The notes: generated by a model not told the origin, from the sequence alone. DNA of 64,000 bases from Dokdonella_A ginsengisoli (GCF_042652785.1 NZ_JBHSHD010000002.1:62001-126000); one strand, 5' to 3'; shown: positions 51,258-61,240, numbered from the stretch's first letter. Numbers and translations: made by a program.

Positions 51258-52670
51258 TCAGTGGTCGTAGGCCGACTCGCCGTGCGAGACGATGTCCAGG
51301 CCTTCGCGCTCCTGCTCCTCGCTGACGCGCAGGCCGACGAGCAGGTCGGCGACCTTGTAGGCGATGACGGCGACGACCGCGGTCCAGACGATCGTGAGGC
51401 CGACCGCCTTGGCCTGGATCAGCAGCTGCGTGCCGATGCCGGGATAGCCGACGGTGCCGGTGACCCAGTCGGTGACGAGGCCGGGGCCGCCGAGCGCGGG
51501 GGCGTTGAAGATGCCGGTCAGCAGCGCGCCGCTGATGCCGCCGAGCGCGTGCACGCCGAACACGTCGAGCGAGTCGTCGGCCTTGAGCAGGCGCTTCAGC
51601 CCGGTCACGCCCCACAGGCAGATCACGCCGGCGGCGAGGCCGATCGCGAACGCGCCGGGAATGCCGACGTTGCCGGCCGCCGGCGTGATCGCGACGAGGC
51701 CGGCGACCGCACCCGACGCGGCGCCGAGCATCGACGGCTTGCCCTTGAGCAGCCACTCGGCGAAGGTCCACGACAGCACCGCGCAGGCGGTCGCCAGATA
51801 GGTGTTGAGGAACGCGAGCGCGGCCGAGGCGTTCGCCTCCAGCGCGGAGCCGGCGTTGAAGCCGAACCAGCCGAACCACAGCAGCGACGCGCCGATCATG
51901 GTCATGGTCAGGCTGTGCGGGCGCAGCGCCTCGCGGCCGTAGCCGATGCGCTTGCCGACCAGGAACGCGCCGATCAGTCCGGCCACGCCGGCGTTGATGT
52001 GCACGACCGTGCCGCCGGCGAAATCGAGCGCGCCCCACTGCCAGATCAGACCGGCGGTGGCGTTGAGGGCTTCGACCTTGCCGGCATCGGTGTAGGCGTC
52101 CGGCCCCGGCCAGAACCAGACCATGTGCGCGATCGGCAGATAGCTGAAGGTGAACCAGATCAGCATGAAGATTAGCACCGCGGAGAAGCGGATGCGCTCG
52201 ACCAGCGAGCCGAGGATCAGGCAGCAGGTGATCGCGGCGAACGTGGCCTGGAACGCGACGAACACCAGTTCGTACATCGGCGTGCCCTTGGAGAACGTGC
52301 CGGCCAGCGCGAACGTGCCGGCGGCGGGATCGAAGGTGCCGTGCAGGAACAGGCGCGAGAAGCTGCCGAAGAACGCGTTGCCCTCGGTGAAGGCCAGGCT
52401 GTAGCCGTAGACGCACCACAGCACGCTGATCAGCGAGAACACGACGAACACCTGCATCAGCACCGACAGCATGTTCTTGCTGCGCACCAGGCCGCCGTAG
52501 AACAGCGCCAGCGCGGGCACGCTCATCAGCAGCACGAGTGCGGTCGAGGTCAGCATCCAGGCGGTGTCGCCCTTGTTCGGCACCGCCGCGGGCGCGCCCT
52601 GGGCGAAGGCGAGCGAGGGCAGCAGTTCGCAGGTGGCGAAGACGGTGAAGAGGAACAGTCGGTTTCTCAT
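51258..52670 (-). CDS. amt: Ammonium transporter
   Basis: 470 residues, GAGGAGG ribosome site. Signal peptide, then eleven helices of the Amt/Rh fold: ALFYGGLVRSKNMLSVLMQ, WQWGALDFAGGTVVHINAG, LLWFGWFGFNAGSAL, FGVHALGGISGALLTGIFN. The last two contain the twin-histidine pore residues. Conducts ammonium into the cell and is blocked by GlnK in nitrogen-rich conditions. 11 bp after glnK. Confidence 0.95.
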   Translation of the reverse strand: MRNRLFLFTVFATCELLPSLAFAQGAPAAVPNKGDTAWMLTSTALVLLMSVPALALFYGGLVRSKNMLSVLMQVFVVFSLISVLWCVYGYSLAFTEGNAFFGSFSRLFLHGTFDPAAGTFALAGTFSKGTPMYELVFVAFQATFAAITCCLILGSLVERIRFSAVLIFMLIWFTFSYLPIAHMVWFWPGPDAYTDAGKVEALNATAGLIWQWGALDFAGGTVVHINAGVAGLIGAFLVGKRIGYGREALRPHSLTMTMIGASLLWFGWFGFNAGSALEANASAALAFLNTYLATACAVLSWTFAEWLLKGKPSMLGAASGAVAGLVAITPAAGNVGIPGAFAIGLAAGVICLWGVTGLKRLLKADDSLDVFGVHALGGISGALLTGIFNAPALGGPGLVTDWVTGTVGYPGIGTQLLIQAKAVGLTIVWTAVVAVIAYKVADLLVGLRVSEEQEREGLDIVSHGESAYDH

Positions 52671-52681
52671 GGCTTTCCTCC

Positions 52682-53020
52682 TCAGAGCGCGTCGTCGCCG
52701 ATCTCGCCGGTGCGGATGCGCGCGGCGTGATCGATGGGGGTCACGAAGATCTTGCCGTCGCCGACCTTGTCGGTACGCGCCGCGTCGGCGATCGCTTCGA
52801 CGGTCGCCTCGACGCGGCCGTCGGGCACGGCGGTCTCGATCTTGATCTTGGGGACGAAGTCGACGACGTACTCGGCGCCGCGGTACAGCTCGGTGTGGCC
52901 CTTCTGGCGGCCGTAGCCCTTGACCTCGGTGACGGTGATGCCGGTGACGCCGGCCTGCGACAGCGCATCGCGCACGTCGTCGAGCTTGAACGGCCGGATG
53001 ATTGCGGTGATCAGCTTCAT
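52682..53020 (-). CDS. glnK: Nitrogen regulatory protein P-II
   Basis: 112 residues. MKLITAIIRPFKLDDVRDAL, T-loop KGYGRQKGHTELYRGAEYVV with the uridylylation tyrosine Y51, GDGKIFVTPIDHAARIRTGE at the C-terminus. Senses 2-oxoglutarate, ATP/ADP and, through GlnD, glutamine; binds Amt. Ribosome site CAGGAGAG. Named glnK for its linkage to amt, though glnB cannot be excluded by sequence alone. Confidence 0.94.
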   Translation of the reverse strand: MKLITAIIRPFKLDDVRDALSQAGVTGITVTEVKGYGRQKGHTELYRGAEYVVDFVPKIKIETAVPDGRVEATVEAIADAARTDKVGDGKIFVTPIDHAARIRTGEIGDDAL

Positions 53021-53046
53021 GCCACTCTCCTGATGCGTCGATGGGT

Positions 53047-53802
53047 TCAGAACGTCTTGCCCAGGCTCAGCACGCCGGTGCGGCGGCCGAGATATTCGCG
53101 GTAGCCGTTCGTGTAGAGCAGCTCGTCGGCGTTGGTGTCGCAGTAGGCGAGCGCGACGGCGATGCCGTTGGCGAAGTTGCGGGTCACGCCGAGCTTCCAG
53201 TCGGTGTAGTTCGCGGCGCCGGAATGCTCGACGCGCTGGTGGCCGACGTGGGCGTTGATCACCCAGCCGGGCGAGAACTCCCAGTTGGCGGAGAGATCGA
53301 GGTAGTCGCTGTGCTTGGAATCGGCGAACCCGAACAGGTTCGTGAACGCGTGCGAATACTTCAGCGACAGGAACGACCAGCCGACGCCGACGTAGCCCTC
53401 GACGGTGTGCGGGCGCGTGAAGCCGTGCGGGTAGTCGCCGGAGTAGTAGTAGCCGTAGACGCCGAGGTCGAGCTTCCAGTCGGCGTCCAGCGGAATGCGC
53501 CAGCCGGCGTAGAGGTCGAGCTCGACGCTGTTGGAGACGTCCTCGCCGAGCTTGGAATAGTCCGACAGCCAGCTGACGTTGCTGCCCCAGGCGCCGACGT
53601 ACCAGCTGCTCGCGCTGCCGTATTCGACGCCGCCCTGCAGGGCCGGCTCCTGGCCGGTCTGGGACAGGCCGCGAAACAGATAGTCGCTGACGATACCGAG
53701 GTTGCCGCTCAGGACCGGGCCGCTCGAAGCGGCATCGTCGGCCTGCACGGGAGAGGACAGCGCGAACGCGAACAGGATCATGGGGCGTGAACGGCCTTTC
53801 AT
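53047..53802 (-). CDS. TorF-family putative outer-membrane porin
   Basis: 251 residues. Short signal peptide (MILFAFALSSPVQA), then alternating beta-strands ending in an aromatic residue: NLGIVSDYLFRGLSQTGQEP, WYVGAWGSNVSWL, ELDLYAGWRIPLD, LSLGKTF with terminal phenylalanine as expected for Bam substrates. TIGR02001-type family that often precedes glnK-amt; it may admit nitrogen sources. First gene of the torF-glnK-amt unit. No sigma-54 motif was found ahead of it. Confidence 0.82.
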   Translation of the reverse strand: MKGRSRPMILFAFALSSPVQADDAASSGPVLSGNLGIVSDYLFRGLSQTGQEPALQGGVEYGSASSWYVGAWGSNVSWLSDYSKLGEDVSNSVELDLYAGWRIPLDADWKLDLGVYGYYYSGDYPHGFTRPHTVEGYVGVGWSFLSLKYSHAFTNLFGFADSKHSDYLDLSANWEFSPGWVINAHVGHQRVEHSGAANYTDWKLGVTRNFANGIAVALAYCDTNADELLYTNGYREYLGRRTGVLSLGKTF

Positions 53803-54042
53803 GCGGGTTCTCCGGATCGGGACGGATGGCCGCGCCGCCGCTGCCGCGACGCGTACGGTCGCCTCCTGCGCATGGTTCCTGGGGCTGTGTCGCCCCTTCG
53901 TTGCCGCTTCCCGCGGTCGGCGCCCGCAACCGGCGCCCCTCCCGTTCGCCGCGATCCGTTCGCGGCGGATGTCCGGATGTTCGATGACGGTGTCTGTTCT
54001 TTTCTCCTCGCCCCGCCCTGCCGGAGCGCGGCCACGAATGAT

Positions 54043-54070
54043 CCAATCAACTAACGCATTAGTTGATTGG
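54043..54070. promoter_or_regulatory. Perfect AT-rich palindrome between glnA and torF
   Basis: CCAATCAACTAA and TTAGTTGATTGG are exact complements around CGCA. Unlike the surrounding GC-rich hairpins it is AT-rich with no T-tail, more like an operator for a dimeric repressor (TetR- or MarR-like geometry) than a terminator. It lies ~240 bp upstream of torF. Confidence 0.55.
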
Positions 54071-54073
54071 CCG

Positions 54074-54161
54074 CAGCGGCCGGGCCGCTGCCGGATGAAT
54101 CCCGCCGCATGCGCAAACGCAGCGGCGGGTCCGCTGCCGCGCTCCGCGGACGGAGCGCGGC
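54074..54161 (-). terminator. Three GC-rich hairpins downstream of glnA
   Basis: In minus-strand order after the glnA stop: an 11 bp stem GCCGCGCTCCG/CGGAGCGCGGC (54136-54161), a bulged stem CCCGCCGC/GCGGCGGG with inner TGCG/CGCA (54101-54129), and CAGCGGC/GCCGCTG (54074-54090). No U-runs. Probably 3'-end formation and protection for glnA mRNA. Confidence 0.55.
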
Positions 54162-54169
54162 AGGGGCGA

Positions 54170-55579
<1,410 letters not shown>

Positions 55580-55611
55580 GACGATCTCGAAGCGGTAGGT
55601 GCCGCGGATAC

Positions 55612-55627
55612 AGCAATGCCTGTGCCA
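55612..55627 (-). promoter_or_regulatory. Sigma-54 promoter of glnA
   Basis: On the minus strand TGGCAC-AGGCA-TTGCT matches the -24/-12 consensus TGGCAC-N5-TTGCW exactly. The -12 element is about 33 bases before the glnA ATG. Confidence 0.92.
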
Positions 55628-55691
55628 ACCCGGAATTCCCCATCTTCTCCAATGAAATCAATACACTGACCTGCAGGATCGGGCATCGATA

Positions 55692-55737
55692 GCACCAATA
55701 TGGTGCGATTTTCCCCGGTTTTGCACCAGATTGTTCC
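55692..55737 (-). promoter_or_regulatory. NtrC enhancer: one perfect and one degenerate site
   Basis: GCACC-AATAT-GGTGC (55692-55706) is a perfect dyad of the NtrC type. GCACC-AGATT-GTTCC (55723-55737) keeps one half-site. Centres are 31 bp apart, three helical turns, and ~80 bp upstream of the sigma-54 promoter. The sites also lie within 80 bp of the divergent uppP start. Confidence 0.85.
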
Positions 55738-55767
55738 CGTCTCCCGTTCGCTCTTCCCCGGACCGCC

Positions 55768-56562
55768 ATGAACGACATCCTGATTCCCGCGCTGCTCGGC
55801 CTGATCGAGGGCATCACCGAATTCCTGCCGATCTCGAGCACGGGCCACCTGCTGATCGCCGAACACTGGCTCGGCAGACGCTCGGATGTGTTCAACGTCG
55901 TGATCCAGGCCGGAGCGATCCTCGCCGTGGTGCTGATCTATCGCGAACGGCTGTGGCGGCTGGCCACCGGATTCGCCCAGGCCGAGAACCGCGACTACGC
56001 GCTGAAGCTGATGACCGCGTTCCTGATCACCGGCGTGCTCGGCTTTCTCGCCACGCGGCTGGGCTTCAAGCTGCCGGAGTCGATCGTCCCGGTGGCCTGG
56101 GCGCTGATCGTCGGCGGCCTGTGGATGATCGCAGCCGAATGGTTCGCCGCGAAGCAGCCCGATCGCAGCGCCATCACCTGGCGCGTGGCGGTGCTGGTCG
56201 GCCTGGCGCAGGTCGTCGCGGCGATCTTTCCCGGTACCTCGCGGTCAGCGGCGACCATCTTCGTCGCCCTGCTCGCCGGCACCAGCAACCGCGCGGCGGC
56301 GACCGAATTCGCTTTCCTGGTCGGCATCCCGACCATGTTCGCCGCAAGCGGCTACGAGCTGCTGAAGTCGATGAAGAACGGCAGCAGCGCGCACGAGGAC
56401 TGGAGTGCGCTGGCGATCGCGTTCGCCGTTTCGCTGATCACGGCGTTCGTCGCGGTGAAGTGGCTGCTCGGCTACATCCGCACGCACCGCTTCACGCCGT
56501 TCGCGATCTACCGCATCGTGTTCGGCGTCGCGCTGCTGCTGATGCTGCCGGCGGCGGCCTGA
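55768..56562 (+). CDS. uppP: Undecaprenyl-diphosphate phosphatase
   Basis: 264 residues, about eight helices. Catalytic motifs LIEGITEFLPISSTGHL (~12-28) and FPGTSRSAATIF. Recycles the C55 lipid carrier used for peptidoglycan and for the polysaccharides encoded in this window. Divergent from glnA; the NtrC enhancer lies just upstream, but no sigma-54 promoter faces this gene. Confidence 0.94.
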   Translation: MNDILIPALLGLIEGITEFLPISSTGHLLIAEHWLGRRSDVFNVVIQAGAILAVVLIYRERLWRLATGFAQAENRDYALKLMTAFLITGVLGFLATRLGFKLPESIVPVAWALIVGGLWMIAAEWFAAKQPDRSAITWRVAVLVGLAQVVAAIFPGTSRSAATIFVALLAGTSNRAAATEFAFLVGIPTMFAASGYELLKSMKNGSSAHEDWSALAIAFAVSLITAFVAVKWLLGYIRTHRFTPFAIYRIVFGVALLLMLPAAA

Positions 56563-56592
56563 GACGCGCGACCGCGCGAACGGGCCGCGGCG

Positions 56593-57486
56593 CTAGACGT
56601 CGCCGTCCTGCGCCCAGCCTTCGCCGCTGCCGCGCTGGAACACGCGATCGCTCGCCAGCACGTCGCCGGCCGGCACCGATTCCTGCGCGGCGAGTTCGGC
56701 GTACAGCGGCGTGAAGTCGGGCCGCGTCGCGTCGATCAGCTGGTCGAAGCTGTCGATCACGAAGTAGGTCTTCTGGTAGGTGTCGATGCGGTAACGCGTG
56801 CGCATGATGCGCGCCAGATCGAAGCCGATGCGGTTCGGCGCCGCCGATTCGAGGCAGTGGATCGACTCGCCCTTCGACGACACGATGCCGGATCCGTAGA
56901 TGCGCAAGGCGCCGTCCTGCCGGATCAGGCCGAACTCGACCGTGTACCAGTACAGCCGGGTCAGGTTGACCAGCGCCTGCGCGCCGATGCCGTGCGCCTT
57001 CACGCCACCGCGGCCGTAGGCCTGCATGTAGTCGGCGAAGACCGGATTGAGCAGCAGCGGCACGTGGCCGAACAGGTCGTGGAACAGGTCCGGTTCGGCG
57101 ATGTAGTCGATCTGCTCGGGCTTGCGGATCCACCAGGTGACCGGAAAGCGCCGGTTCGCCAGATGGTCGAAGAAGGTCAGCTCGGGCAGCAGACCTTCCA
57201 CGCCCACGAGTTCCCAGCCGGTCGCCTTCGCCAGCACCGCGTTGAGCTCGTCGAACCGCGGGATCGCGTCGGGCGTCATGCCGAAGCGCTGCTGGTTCTC
57301 GATGAATTCGCGGCAGGCACGGCCCTTGAGCACCTCGCGCTGACGCTCGAACAGGGTCGCCCAGGTTTCGTGGTCCGTCCGCGAATAGCTCGACCACGGC
57401 TGCTCGACGACGGCCGTGGTGTAGACCGGCACGTAGCCCTTGTCGGTCTGCTGATGTTCGACGCGGCGGGGAGCGCTGGCGTTCAT
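56593..57486 (-). CDS. phhA: Phenylalanine 4-monooxygenase
   Basis: 297 residues. Pterin- and iron-dependent hydroxylation of phenylalanine to tyrosine. Iron ligands H136 and H141 in HDLFGHVPLL and E184 in YWYTVEFGL. Also PELTFFDHLANRRFPVTWWI and GSGIVSSKGESIHCL. Monomeric bacterial type without an ACT regulatory domain. ATG 57486 has GGAAA upstream; a longer in-frame extension is antisense to the rhomboid gene region and rejected. Confidence 0.94.
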   Translation of the reverse strand: MNASAPRRVEHQQTDKGYVPVYTTAVVEQPWSSYSRTDHETWATLFERQREVLKGRACREFIENQQRFGMTPDAIPRFDELNAVLAKATGWELVGVEGLLPELTFFDHLANRRFPVTWWIRKPEQIDYIAEPDLFHDLFGHVPLLLNPVFADYMQAYGRGGVKAHGIGAQALVNLTRLYWYTVEFGLIRQDGALRIYGSGIVSSKGESIHCLESAAPNRIGFDLARIMRTRYRIDTYQKTYFVIDSFDQLIDATRPDFTPLYAELAAQESVPAGDVLASDRVFQRGSGEGWAQDGDV

Positions 57487-57551
57487 GGCACGTTTCCGGT
57501 GGACGGACACGAAGCTTAGCGCGGATCGGCCGCAGCGGCGCCGCGCGCGAT

Positions 57552-58346
57552 TCAGTGCAGCGTCGGCGGGCGGTCGTCGCGCGGGCGCGGCTGGAACACG
57601 ATCACGCGGCCGTTCGCGCCGTCGTCCGGCGTGGTCCGCTGCCACAGCACCGGCACGTCGCGCGCGCGCGGCAGTTCCAGTTCCTCGTCGACGAGCGGCT
57701 CGCCCGCCTCGTCCTCTTCCCACGAATAGCGCTTGCGCGGCGGCAGCGGATCGCGCGCGCGCAGCAGCACGGCGGCGACCAGCCCCGCGACGGCGCCGGC
57801 CAGGTGGTATTCGAAACTGACGTTGGCCTCGCGCGGCAGCACGGTCATCAGCATGCCGCCGTAGAGGAAAAACACCACCAGCGACACGACGACGGCCAGA
57901 CGGTCGCGCCGCAGCAGCCCCATGACGAACAGGAACAGCATCAGGCCGTGCGCGATGCCGCTCGCACCGACATGCGTGGACGAGCGCGCGAACAGCCACA
58001 CGCCGAGGCCGGACGCGAGCCAGATCAGCGGCACCGCGAGCCGCGCCGCGCGCGGGTAGCAGTACAGGGTCAGGGTGGCGAGCAGCGCCAGCGGCAGCGT
58101 GTTCGACATCAGGTGCTCGAACGAGGCGTGCGCGAACGGCGCGGTCAGGATGCCGATCAGGCCGGAGAAGTCGCGCGGCCGCACGCCAAGGTCGTCGAGC
58201 GACCAGCCGAGCAGCCAGGCCAGCAGCCAGGCGACCCAGACGCCGGCGAGCAGGGCCGCCGCGCCGAGCACGGCGTAGCGCACGCGCTCGCGATCGTGCG
58301 CGACGGCGACAGCGGTCGGTTCGGGAACGGGGCGCGCGAAATCCAT
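57552..58346 (-). CDS. Rhomboid-family intramembrane serine protease
   Basis: 264 residues from ATG 58346; ATGs at 58355/58358 are also possible. Six helices; catalytic serine in HVGASGIAHGL, catalytic histidine in EYHLAGAVAGL, and the HASFEHLMSNTLPL loop with the conserved H and N. The C-terminal ~65 residues are soluble and acidic/basic mixed, ending RDDRPPTLH. Cleaves membrane-anchored substrates; none identified here. Confidence 0.85.
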   Translation of the reverse strand: MDFARPVPEPTAVAVAHDRERVRYAVLGAAALLAGVWVAWLLAWLLGWSLDDLGVRPRDFSGLIGILTAPFAHASFEHLMSNTLPLALLATLTLYCYPRAARLAVPLIWLASGLGVWLFARSSTHVGASGIAHGLMLFLFVMGLLRRDRLAVVVSLVVFFLYGGMLMTVLPREANVSFEYHLAGAVAGLVAAVLLRARDPLPPRKRYSWEEDEAGEPLVDEELELPRARDVPVLWQRTTPDDGANGRVIVFQPRPRDDRPPTLH

Positions 58347-58398
58347 GCCCGGCATCATGGGGATGCGCCGCGGCCGGCTCAAGCCCGCGGCGGTGGCG

Positions 58399-59355
58399 TC
58401 AGCCGGCGTCGCGGCGCGGCGGAATGCGCAGGCTGGCGACGATCGAGGCGCCGATCAGCAGCGCGACCACGCCGAGCGCGATGCCGATCGGAATCTTGTA
58501 GAAGTCCGCGATCAGCATCTTCGTGCCGATGAACAGCAGCACCGCGGCAAGGCCGTAGCTGAGCAGATGGAAGCGTTCGGCCGCGCCGGCGAGCAGGAAG
58601 AACATCGCGCGCAGTCCGAGCACGGCGAACACGTTCGAGGTCAGCACGACGAACGGATCCTCGGTGACCGCGAAGATCGCCGGAATCGAGTCCACCGCGA
58701 AGATCACGTCGGTGACCGCGATCAGCATCATCACGACGAACAGCGGCGTGTACAGGCGCTTGCCGTTCTCCAGCACGCTCAGCGCACTGTCGCGGAATTC
58801 CCGTGTCAGCGGCAGGTGCCTGCGCATCCAGCGCAGCATCGGATTGGCCTCCAGGTCCGGCTCCTGGTTCGCAGCGAGCAGCATCTTGACGCCGGTGACG
58901 ATCAGGAACAGGCCGAACAGGTAGAGGATCCAGTGGAACCGCGCGACCAGGGCGGCGCCGATGAAGATCAGGATCGCGCGCAGCACGATCGCGCCGAGCA
59001 CGCCGAGCATCAGTGCGCGCTGCCTTTGCTCGGGCGGCACCCCGAAGTAGTTGAAGATCATCAGGAACACGAAGATGTTGTCGACCGCCAGCGACTTCTC
59101 GACCACGTAGCCGGTCAGGAACTCCAGGCCGATGTCGTTCGCCACGGCGCGCCCGGCGTGGCCGTCCAGCCACCACCACAGGCCGAGGTTGAACGCGAGC
59201 GCGAGGCCGACCCAGGCCAGGCTCCAGATCAGCGCTTCGCGGAACGAGACGCGATGCGGGCCTCCGCTGCGCAGTACGGCGAAGTCGACGACCAGCGCCG
59301 CGATCACGATCAGCGCGAAGGCGCTCCACAGCCCGGTGGTTCCGATGGTTTGCAT
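58399..59355 (-). CDS. terC: TerC/Alx-family membrane protein (probable Mn2+ exporter)
   Basis: 318 residues, GGAG upstream of ATG 59355. Eight or nine helices with the family motifs VEKSLAVDNIFVFLMIF, NPMLRWMRRHLPLT, VTDVIFAVDSIPAIFAVTED and SNVFAVLGLRAMFFLL, whose acidic residues bind metal. E. coli Alx and related proteins export manganese. The yybP-ykoY riboswitch directly upstream strongly supports a manganese role here. Confidence 0.92.
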   Translation of the reverse strand: MQTIGTTGLWSAFALIVIAALVVDFAVLRSGGPHRVSFREALIWSLAWVGLALAFNLGLWWWLDGHAGRAVANDIGLEFLTGYVVEKSLAVDNIFVFLMIFNYFGVPPEQRQRALMLGVLGAIVLRAILIFIGAALVARFHWILYLFGLFLIVTGVKMLLAANQEPDLEANPMLRWMRRHLPLTREFRDSALSVLENGKRLYTPLFVVMMLIAVTDVIFAVDSIPAIFAVTEDPFVVLTSNVFAVLGLRAMFFLLAGAAERFHLLSYGLAAVLLFIGTKMLIADFYKIPIGIALGVVALLIGASIVASLRIPPRRDAG

Positions 59356-59366
59356 GCGATGCTCCG

Positions 59367-59402
59367 AAAAGACAAAACCCCGCGAGCCGGCGGCGCGCGG
59401 GG
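59367..59402 (-). terminator. Riboswitch expression platform: intrinsic terminator
   Basis: On the minus strand CCCCGCG ... CGCGGGG followed by TTTTGTCTTTT, immediately ahead of the terC ribosome site. Placed between the aptamer and the gene, it indicates transcriptional control. Confidence 0.8.
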
Positions 59403-59418
59403 CCTTTGCGTTTTCGCA

Positions 59419-59558
59419 GGGCACACCTTCGCCGTAGATCGGCGAAGGTCTCGCTCACAGGTCTCGTCGAGGCCTGCCTGTCGGACCGGAGCCTGGGATT
59501 CGCACGGAATCCAGATTCGTGTTGACGATCGCGACAGCGGGAGCTACTCCCCTTCTGC
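59419..59558 (-). ncRNA. yybP-ykoY manganese riboswitch
   Basis: The minus strand shows the two conserved landmarks of the family: AAGGGGAGTAGC near the 5' end (59543-59554) and GCGAGACCTTCGCC with its closing GGCGAAGGT hairpin near the 3' end. The intervening ~80 bases can form the long helical arm. Ligand is Mn2+ in characterised members. Confidence 0.9.
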
Positions 59559-59632
59559 GGGCGCGACGATAACCGTCGCGCGGGCTGCTGACAAGTGCGC
59601 TGCGCCGGGCAATCAGCGCGGCGCGCCGGATT

Positions 59633-61240
59633 TCAGGGAACGAAGGCGACGCGCAGCGCGTACAGCACCGCGATGGCGACGCCGACCACGACCGCAGCGA
59701 CGACCAGGCCCGCCACCACGCGCATCGCGGTGACGCCCTCCTCGTCGGTACGCGCATTGGCGCCAACGCCGCGAACCTGCTGCCCGACCCAGTCCATCGC
59801 CTGGCGCAGCGATTCGGTCGCACCGGCCGGGCGGCGTTCCGCGTTCGCCAGCTGCGAATTCTGCTTGGCGTTCTCGCCGACGTTCTGGCGTGCGTCGGTC
59901 AGGTTCGCACGGGTCTTGGCGTCCGCGCCGTCGCGCAGCGCGCGTGCGTCGGCGCGCACCTGCGCTTCGTTCGCCCGCGGATCGTTCGCGGTGCGCGTCT
60001 GCTGCTGCTCGGCGGTCTGCTTGGCCAGCGAGCGGTCCATCGCCTCGGCCTGGCGCTTCGCATCGGCCGGCAACTGCTGCGGGTTGCGCAGTTCGTTGTC
60101 GCCGGCCGGCATCTGCTGCGGCGGCGCGGACAGCGTCTTGTCGTGCGTCTGTGCATTCGCGGCGGGATTGGAGAGCAGCGCCCCCTGCAGCAACGAGCGC
60201 TGCTCCGCGGTCAGCGGCAGCCCGGCTGCCTGCCGCGCCTGCGCGTCGTGCAATGCGTTCTGCTGCTGAGGCTGTGCGTTCTGCGGCTGCGTCGCCTGCT
60301 GCGGCAGCGTGGTCGTCTGATTCGCGGCGAGACCGCCGAGCAGGGCCTGCTGCGCCGCGGCCGACAGTCCGGCCGTCAGCACGCCGGTCTGCGCGGACTG
60401 CTGCATCGCCTGCGGCGTCGCTGCCGCATTGCCGGCCTGCGGGGCATTGCGCGCTTCGGTGCCTGCAGGCCGACCGGAGGCGCCCGGCTGCTGCGCGCCG
60501 TTCGGGACGGTGGTTGCCGCCGGTTCGGTATTGCCGCGCGCGACCGGCGCCGAATCGGTGCGTCCGGGCGTGCCCGGCGGCTGCGTGGTTCGCGGGGTGG
60601 TTTCTCCGGGCGCACGCGCGCCCGTATCCACGACCCGCCCCGGATCGCCGCCGGTCGGAGTCGGAGATCCGTTGCGACCACCGGTGTCGAATGGCGAATC
60701 CTGAGGGGTCCGAGGCGTGTTCACCACCGGCTGGTTGCGACCGCCGAAGATCAGCGAGCCGAGGCCGGAAACGAGCTGGCCGGTCTGGTTCAGCGTGCCC
60801 GAGATCAGGCCGTCGCCGCCACCGCGCCCCTGGTTTCCCCAACCATTGCCGTTGCCATTGCCCCAGCCATTGCCGCGCGGACCGTCTCCATCGCGGCCAC
60901 CGCCTCTCGGACCGTCATCGCCGTGCGGCCCACCATCGCCATGCGGCCAGCCGTTGCCATGGTTCCAGCCGTTCCCGCCATTCCCGCCGCCATGGAGCGG
61001 ATCGGTCTGGCCCGGGCCACGGTCGCCGCCGACGGCGTCCGACGGCGAGCCGCCGGTCTCCTTGCCGCCGGTTTCGGCGCCTTCACCGCCCTCGGGGGCG
61101 TTAGGCGTGACGGCATTGGCATCCGTCCCTTCCCCGCCCGCCCCCGACTTCGGGTCAGGTTGCTCTCCACGCGGCGGGAAAAGCGTGCTCGGATCCGCCG
61201 CACCGCCCTGCCTGGGACCACCCGGTATGCCTATGCTCAT
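59633..61240 (-). CDS. Gly/Asn-rich low-complexity protein with C-terminal membrane anchor
   Basis: 535 residues, no signal peptide. Residues ~30-80 are acidic/Gly-rich and disordered. Residues ~84-145 carry Gly-Asn-His-Trp repeats (NGWNHGNGWPHGDGGPHGDD). A mildly hydrophobic patch follows (LISGTLNQTGQLVSGLGSLI). Residues ~170-380 are Pro/Thr/Gln/Ala-rich, and ~380-500 charged and probably helical with many Ala/Arg/Gln (ARALRDGADAKTRANLTDAR). A single hydrophobic helix (~505-530, VVAGLVVAAVVVGVAIAVLY) ends the protein, as in tail-anchored proteins. GGAG precedes the ATG. No family recognised; could be a secreted effector or structural envelope protein. Confidence 0.7.
   Translation of the reverse strand: MSIGIPGGPRQGGAADPSTLFPPRGEQPDPKSGAGGEGTDANAVTPNAPEGGEGAETGGKETGGSPSDAVGGDRGPGQTDPLHGGGNGGNGWNHGNGWPHGDGGPHGDDGPRGGGRDGDGPRGNGWGNGNGNGWGNQGRGGGDGLISGTLNQTGQLVSGLGSLIFGGRNQPVVNTPRTPQDSPFDTGGRNGSPTPTGGDPGRVVDTGARAPGETTPRTTQPPGTPGRTDSAPVARGNTEPAATTVPNGAQQPGASGRPAGTEARNAPQAGNAAATPQAMQQSAQTGVLTAGLSAAAQQALLGGLAANQTTTLPQQATQPQNAQPQQQNALHDAQARQAAGLPLTAEQRSLLQGALLSNPAANAQTHDKTLSAPPQQMPAGDNELRNPQQLPADAKRQAEAMDRSLAKQTAEQQQTRTANDPRANEAQVRADARALRDGADAKTRANLTDARQNVGENAKQNSQLANAERRPAGATESLRQAMDWVGQQVRGVGANARTDEEGVTAMRVVAGLVVAAVVVGVAIAVLYALRVAFVP

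Noticed and set aside
53803..54060. Sigma-54 promoter for torF-glnK-amt
   Set aside because: Searched both strands for TGGCAC-N5-TTGC; no match better than chance in this GC-rich stretch.
59455..59823. Minus-strand frame covering the terC leader
   Set aside because: The stretch is explained by the riboswitch aptamer and by the end of the Gly-rich protein gene in another frame.
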